A stretch of 7,638 nt of DNA from Merdivivens faecigallinarum (GTDB lineage Bacteria; Bacteroidota; Bacteroidia; Bacteroidales; UBA932). Below, piece after piece: positions 6,774-7,638 of this stretch (the first letter of the stretch is position 1; each line of letters begins with the position of its first letter). Below the pieces are notes generated by a model. The model was not told where the DNA came from. It made no database searches and saw only the letters and a list, made by a program, of their open reading frames with translations. The translations under genes were made by a program, and so were the position numbers. The DNA lies in NCBI GenBank assembly GCA_017695055.1, contig JADILY010000010.1:1-7638 (forward strand), given 5' to 3'.

Positions 6774-6852
6774 TTGTAAATTTACAAAGTACAAATATAA
6801 GAATTATTTTAATAACATTTGTAACTACCGCGAGTGATAATATTGTATACAA
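6774..6852. promoter_or_regulatory. Operator-like cluster of TTGTA/TACAA half-sites
   Basis: A perfect 14-bp palindrome TTGTAAATTTACAA (6774-6787) lies 2 nt upstream of the regulator's ATG. Further half-sites follow: TACAA at 6790-6794, TTGTA at 6819-6823, and a perfect 10-bp palindrome TTGTATACAA at 6843-6852. The first three cover or flank the predicted -7 box and start site. Dyads of this type next to an XRE gene are usual for autoregulation; the assignment is inference from position and symmetry. Confidence 0.5.
6792..6799 (-). promoter_or_regulatory. -7 box of the XRE regulator promoter
   Basis: Read on the minus strand, TATATTTG matches TAnnTTTG exactly and lies 20 nt upstream of the ATG at 6771, giving a very short leader. 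The -33 region about 21 nt further upstream reads TTAC, a poor match to TTTG. The box is embedded among the TTGTA/TACAA half-sites. Confidence 0.45.
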
Positions 6853-6955
6853 AAATCCCGCGAGCATATCAGAGATACTGCATACATTAGGTAAAATCAA
6901 TCAGATATAATACTTGGGTGGTTATATGTTTTATTACTCTATATTAATTATTTTA

Positions 6956-6990
6956 ATTTATTGGTTTTGAGTGATTTAAAACCAATAAAT
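6956..6990. repeat. Perfect 13-bp inverted repeat (stem-loop)
   Basis: ATTTATTGGTTTT (6956-6968) and AAAACCAATAAAT (6978-6990) are exact reverse complements around the 9-nt loop GAGTGATTT. This is the longest perfect stem in the window. Neither side has a clean T-tract, so a terminator is possible but not typical; a structured RNA or protein-binding dyad are alternatives. Confidence 0.6.
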
Positions 6991-7072
6991 AACCCTTAGA
7001 CCTCATAAATATCGAATAAGCGCAGTTCTTTCGTTCGATTTTATCTTATTTTATTCTTTATATAAAATTAAT

Positions 7073-7097
7073 TAAATATCTGGGTATTAGATATTTA
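7073..7097. repeat. 8-bp inverted repeat
   Basis: TAAATATC (7073-7080) and GATATTTA (7090-7097) are perfect reverse complements with a 9-nt loop TGGGTATTA. The loop length equals that of the stem-loop at 6956-6990. The stem is AT-rich and weak, and its significance is uncertain. Confidence 0.35.
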
Positions 7098-7151
7098 TGA
7101 TACATCAAAATGTGGATATAATCAAAAGATATGCCCTTCGATTGCGCTGTG

Positions 7152-7208
7152 TTTTGTTATTGATTTTTGTATCTAACTATGATAACAAAAGTAATCAAAC
7201 AAGATTAC
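7152..7208. repeat. Two adjacent inverted repeats
   Basis: TTTTGTTAT (7152-7160) pairs with ATAACAAAA (7182-7190) across a 21-nt loop. Immediately after it, GTAATC (7191-7196) pairs with GATTAC (7203-7208) across AAACAA. The two abut without a gap. They may be folded elements of an upstream leader or chance pairing in AT-rich DNA. Confidence 0.35.
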
Positions 7209-7221
7209 ATTTGTTGTGTAT

Positions 7222-7235
7222 ATTTGTATACAAAT
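7222..7235. promoter_or_regulatory. 14-bp palindrome sharing a core with the XRE operator cluster
   Basis: ATTTGTATACAAAT is a perfect palindrome. Its core TTGTATACAA (7224-7233) is identical to the dyad at 6843-6852. It lies about 40 nt upstream of the predicted -7 box of the QueA-like gene, a position suited to a regulator binding upstream of the promoter. Binding by the XRE protein is inference. Confidence 0.4.
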
Positions 7236-7250
7236 TAATAAAATCAAAGA

Positions 7251-7282
7251 TTTCGCAAAAAACGTATTATTGTATAATTTTG
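7251..7282 (+). promoter_or_regulatory. Likely promoter of the QueA-like gene
   Basis: TAATTTTG (7275-7282) matches the -7 consensus TAnnTTTG exactly. TTTC at 7251-7254 lies 20 nt upstream in the -33 position (3 of 4 matches to TTTG). Transcription would start near 7288, leaving a leader of about 28 nt before the GTG at 7316. Confidence 0.45.
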
Positions 7283-7315
7283 CATCTAAAATCAAAATAA
7301 ACGGAAAAAAACAGA

Positions 7316-7638
7316 GTGATACCGGAAATAAGAATAAGCGATTATGATTACAGGCTGCCCGATGAGAGGATAGCAAAATTTCCATTGGAGCGGCGGGACA
7401 CTTCGAAACTCCTTGTATGCGGGAATGACGGCGAGATAAAAGAAGATGTTTTTCACAATCTTCCCGATTATCTTGAAGGGAACGAGATGATGGTCTTCAA
7501 CGACACCAAGGTCGTGCCGGCAAGGCTTTTCTTCAGGAAATCGACCGGGGCGCATATAGAAATCTTTTGCCTCGAACCGTATTTTCCCAAGGATTACAAT
7601 CTTTCTTTTGCTTCTACGGGAGAATGCGAGTGGAACTG
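7316..7638 (+). CDS. queA: QueA-family S-adenosylmethionine:tRNA ribosyltransferase-isomerase, 3' truncated
   Basis: The first 107 residues are visible; the gene runs off the window. QueA transfers and isomerises the ribosyl group of S-adenosylmethionine onto preQ1-tRNA to make epoxyqueuosine at anticodon position 34. The family opening is clear: RISDYDYRLPDERIAKFPLERRD (about 6-28), then the strongly conserved FNDTKVVPARL (61-71), then TGAHIEIFCLEP (77-88). The only reasonable start is GTG at 7316: an in-frame TAA lies at 7298-7300, and the next in-frame ATG is at residue 58, inside the fold. A GGAAAAA stretch about 7 nt upstream is a weak ribosome site. The segment after residue 83 (FCLEPYFPKDYNL, with cysteines at 85 and 104 and CEW at 104-106) differs from canonical QueA and recalls the longer QueA-like homologue I remember from Bacteroidales, so this may be a paralogue rather than the orthodox enzyme. 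Confidence 0.85.
   Translation, partial: MIPEIRISDYDYRLPDERIAKFPLERRDTSKLLVCGNDGEIKEDVFHNLPDYLEGNEMMVFNDTKVVPARLFFRKSTGAHIEIFCLEPYFPKDYNLSFASTGECEWN

Larger units (their letters stand above)
6772..7315. other. AT-rich gene-free spacer between XRE regulator and QueA-like gene
   Basis: These 544 nt separate two divergent genes and are far richer in A+T than the flanking coding DNA. I see no tRNA, rRNA or recognisable riboswitch and no plausible protein. The spacer contains the regulator's promoter and half-sites at the left, inverted repeats at 6956-6990, 7073-7097 and 7152-7208, a 14-bp palindrome at 7222-7235, and a promoter candidate for the right-hand gene. The middle (about 6855-7215) could hold a small RNA or relics of lost genes; nothing there is decisive. 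Confidence 0.6.

Noticed and set aside
6772..6900. N-terminal extension of the XRE regulator to an ATG at 6900, which would add a hydrophobic, membrane-helix-like segment
   Set aside because: The HTH fold begins right at the internal ATG at 6771, while an exact -7 box and the palindromes lie inside the extension. The hydrophobic residues follow from AT-rich codons. A membrane-tethered regulator is therefore unlikely.
7111..7223. DnaA-box-like strings TGTGGATAT (7111-7119) and TGTGTATAT (7215-7223) in AT-rich DNA, hinting at a replication origin
   Set aside because: Each departs from the TGTGNATAA consensus at the last base, there are only two, and no replication gene is nearby. A GC-skew plot of the whole chromosome would be needed to reconsider.
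7097..7300. Plus-strand open frame of 67 codons in the spacer
   Set aside because: Its composition is that of translated AT-rich spacer, it matches no family I know, and it runs through the inverted repeats and the promoter of the QueA-like gene.
6370..7315. Prophage, toxin-antitoxin or defence-island origin for the XRE regulator and spacer
   Set aside because: There is no integrase, toxin, phage gene, att-like duplication or CRISPR repeat. The flanks are housekeeping genes, so a chromosomal regulator is the simpler reading.

Overview
The window looks like ordinary chromosomal DNA from a member of the Bacteroidota, most likely an anaerobic Bacteroidales. The evidence is Bacteroidota-type promoter elements (exact TAnnTTTG -7 boxes before several genes), near absence of strong Shine-Dalgarno sites, a rubredoxin gene, and protein sequences that resemble the Bacteroidales versions of their families. 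Coding DNA is of moderate GC; the 6.77-7.32 kb spacer is strikingly AT-rich. Genus cannot be fixed by eye.

Layout. (1) Positions 2-3658, plus strand: a probable operon of an ABC-F translation factor (5' end cut by the window edge), an RlmB-like 23S rRNA 2'-O-methyltransferase 3 nt downstream, and a cytosolic M19 dipeptidase. (2) Positions 3714-6033, minus strand: pyrD (class 2 dihydroorotate dehydrogenase) followed by cinA (competence-damage protein / NMN deamidase), overlapping by 8 nt. This pair converges on the first operon across an AT-rich 55-nt gap. (3) Positions 6136-6297, plus strand: a 53-aa rubredoxin, divergent from pyrD and followed by a likely Rho-independent terminator. (4) Positions 6370-6771, minus strand: a small XRE-type HTH regulator whose upstream DNA is dense with TTGTA/TACAA half-sites. 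(5) Positions 6772-7315: a gene-free, AT-rich spacer with several inverted repeats and a TTGTATACAA palindrome at either side. (6) 7316 to the end, plus strand: the start of a QueA-family tRNA-modification enzyme that appears to start at GTG and resembles a longer Bacteroidales variant.

The first operon and the last gene concern ribosome and tRNA function. pyrD and cinA are pyrimidine and pyridine-nucleotide housekeeping, and rubredoxin is an electron carrier. I found no convincing new multi-gene system. The points most worth checking are the regulator with its half-site cluster, the structured spacer, and a cysteine in PyrD where class 2 enzymes normally carry the catalytic serine.
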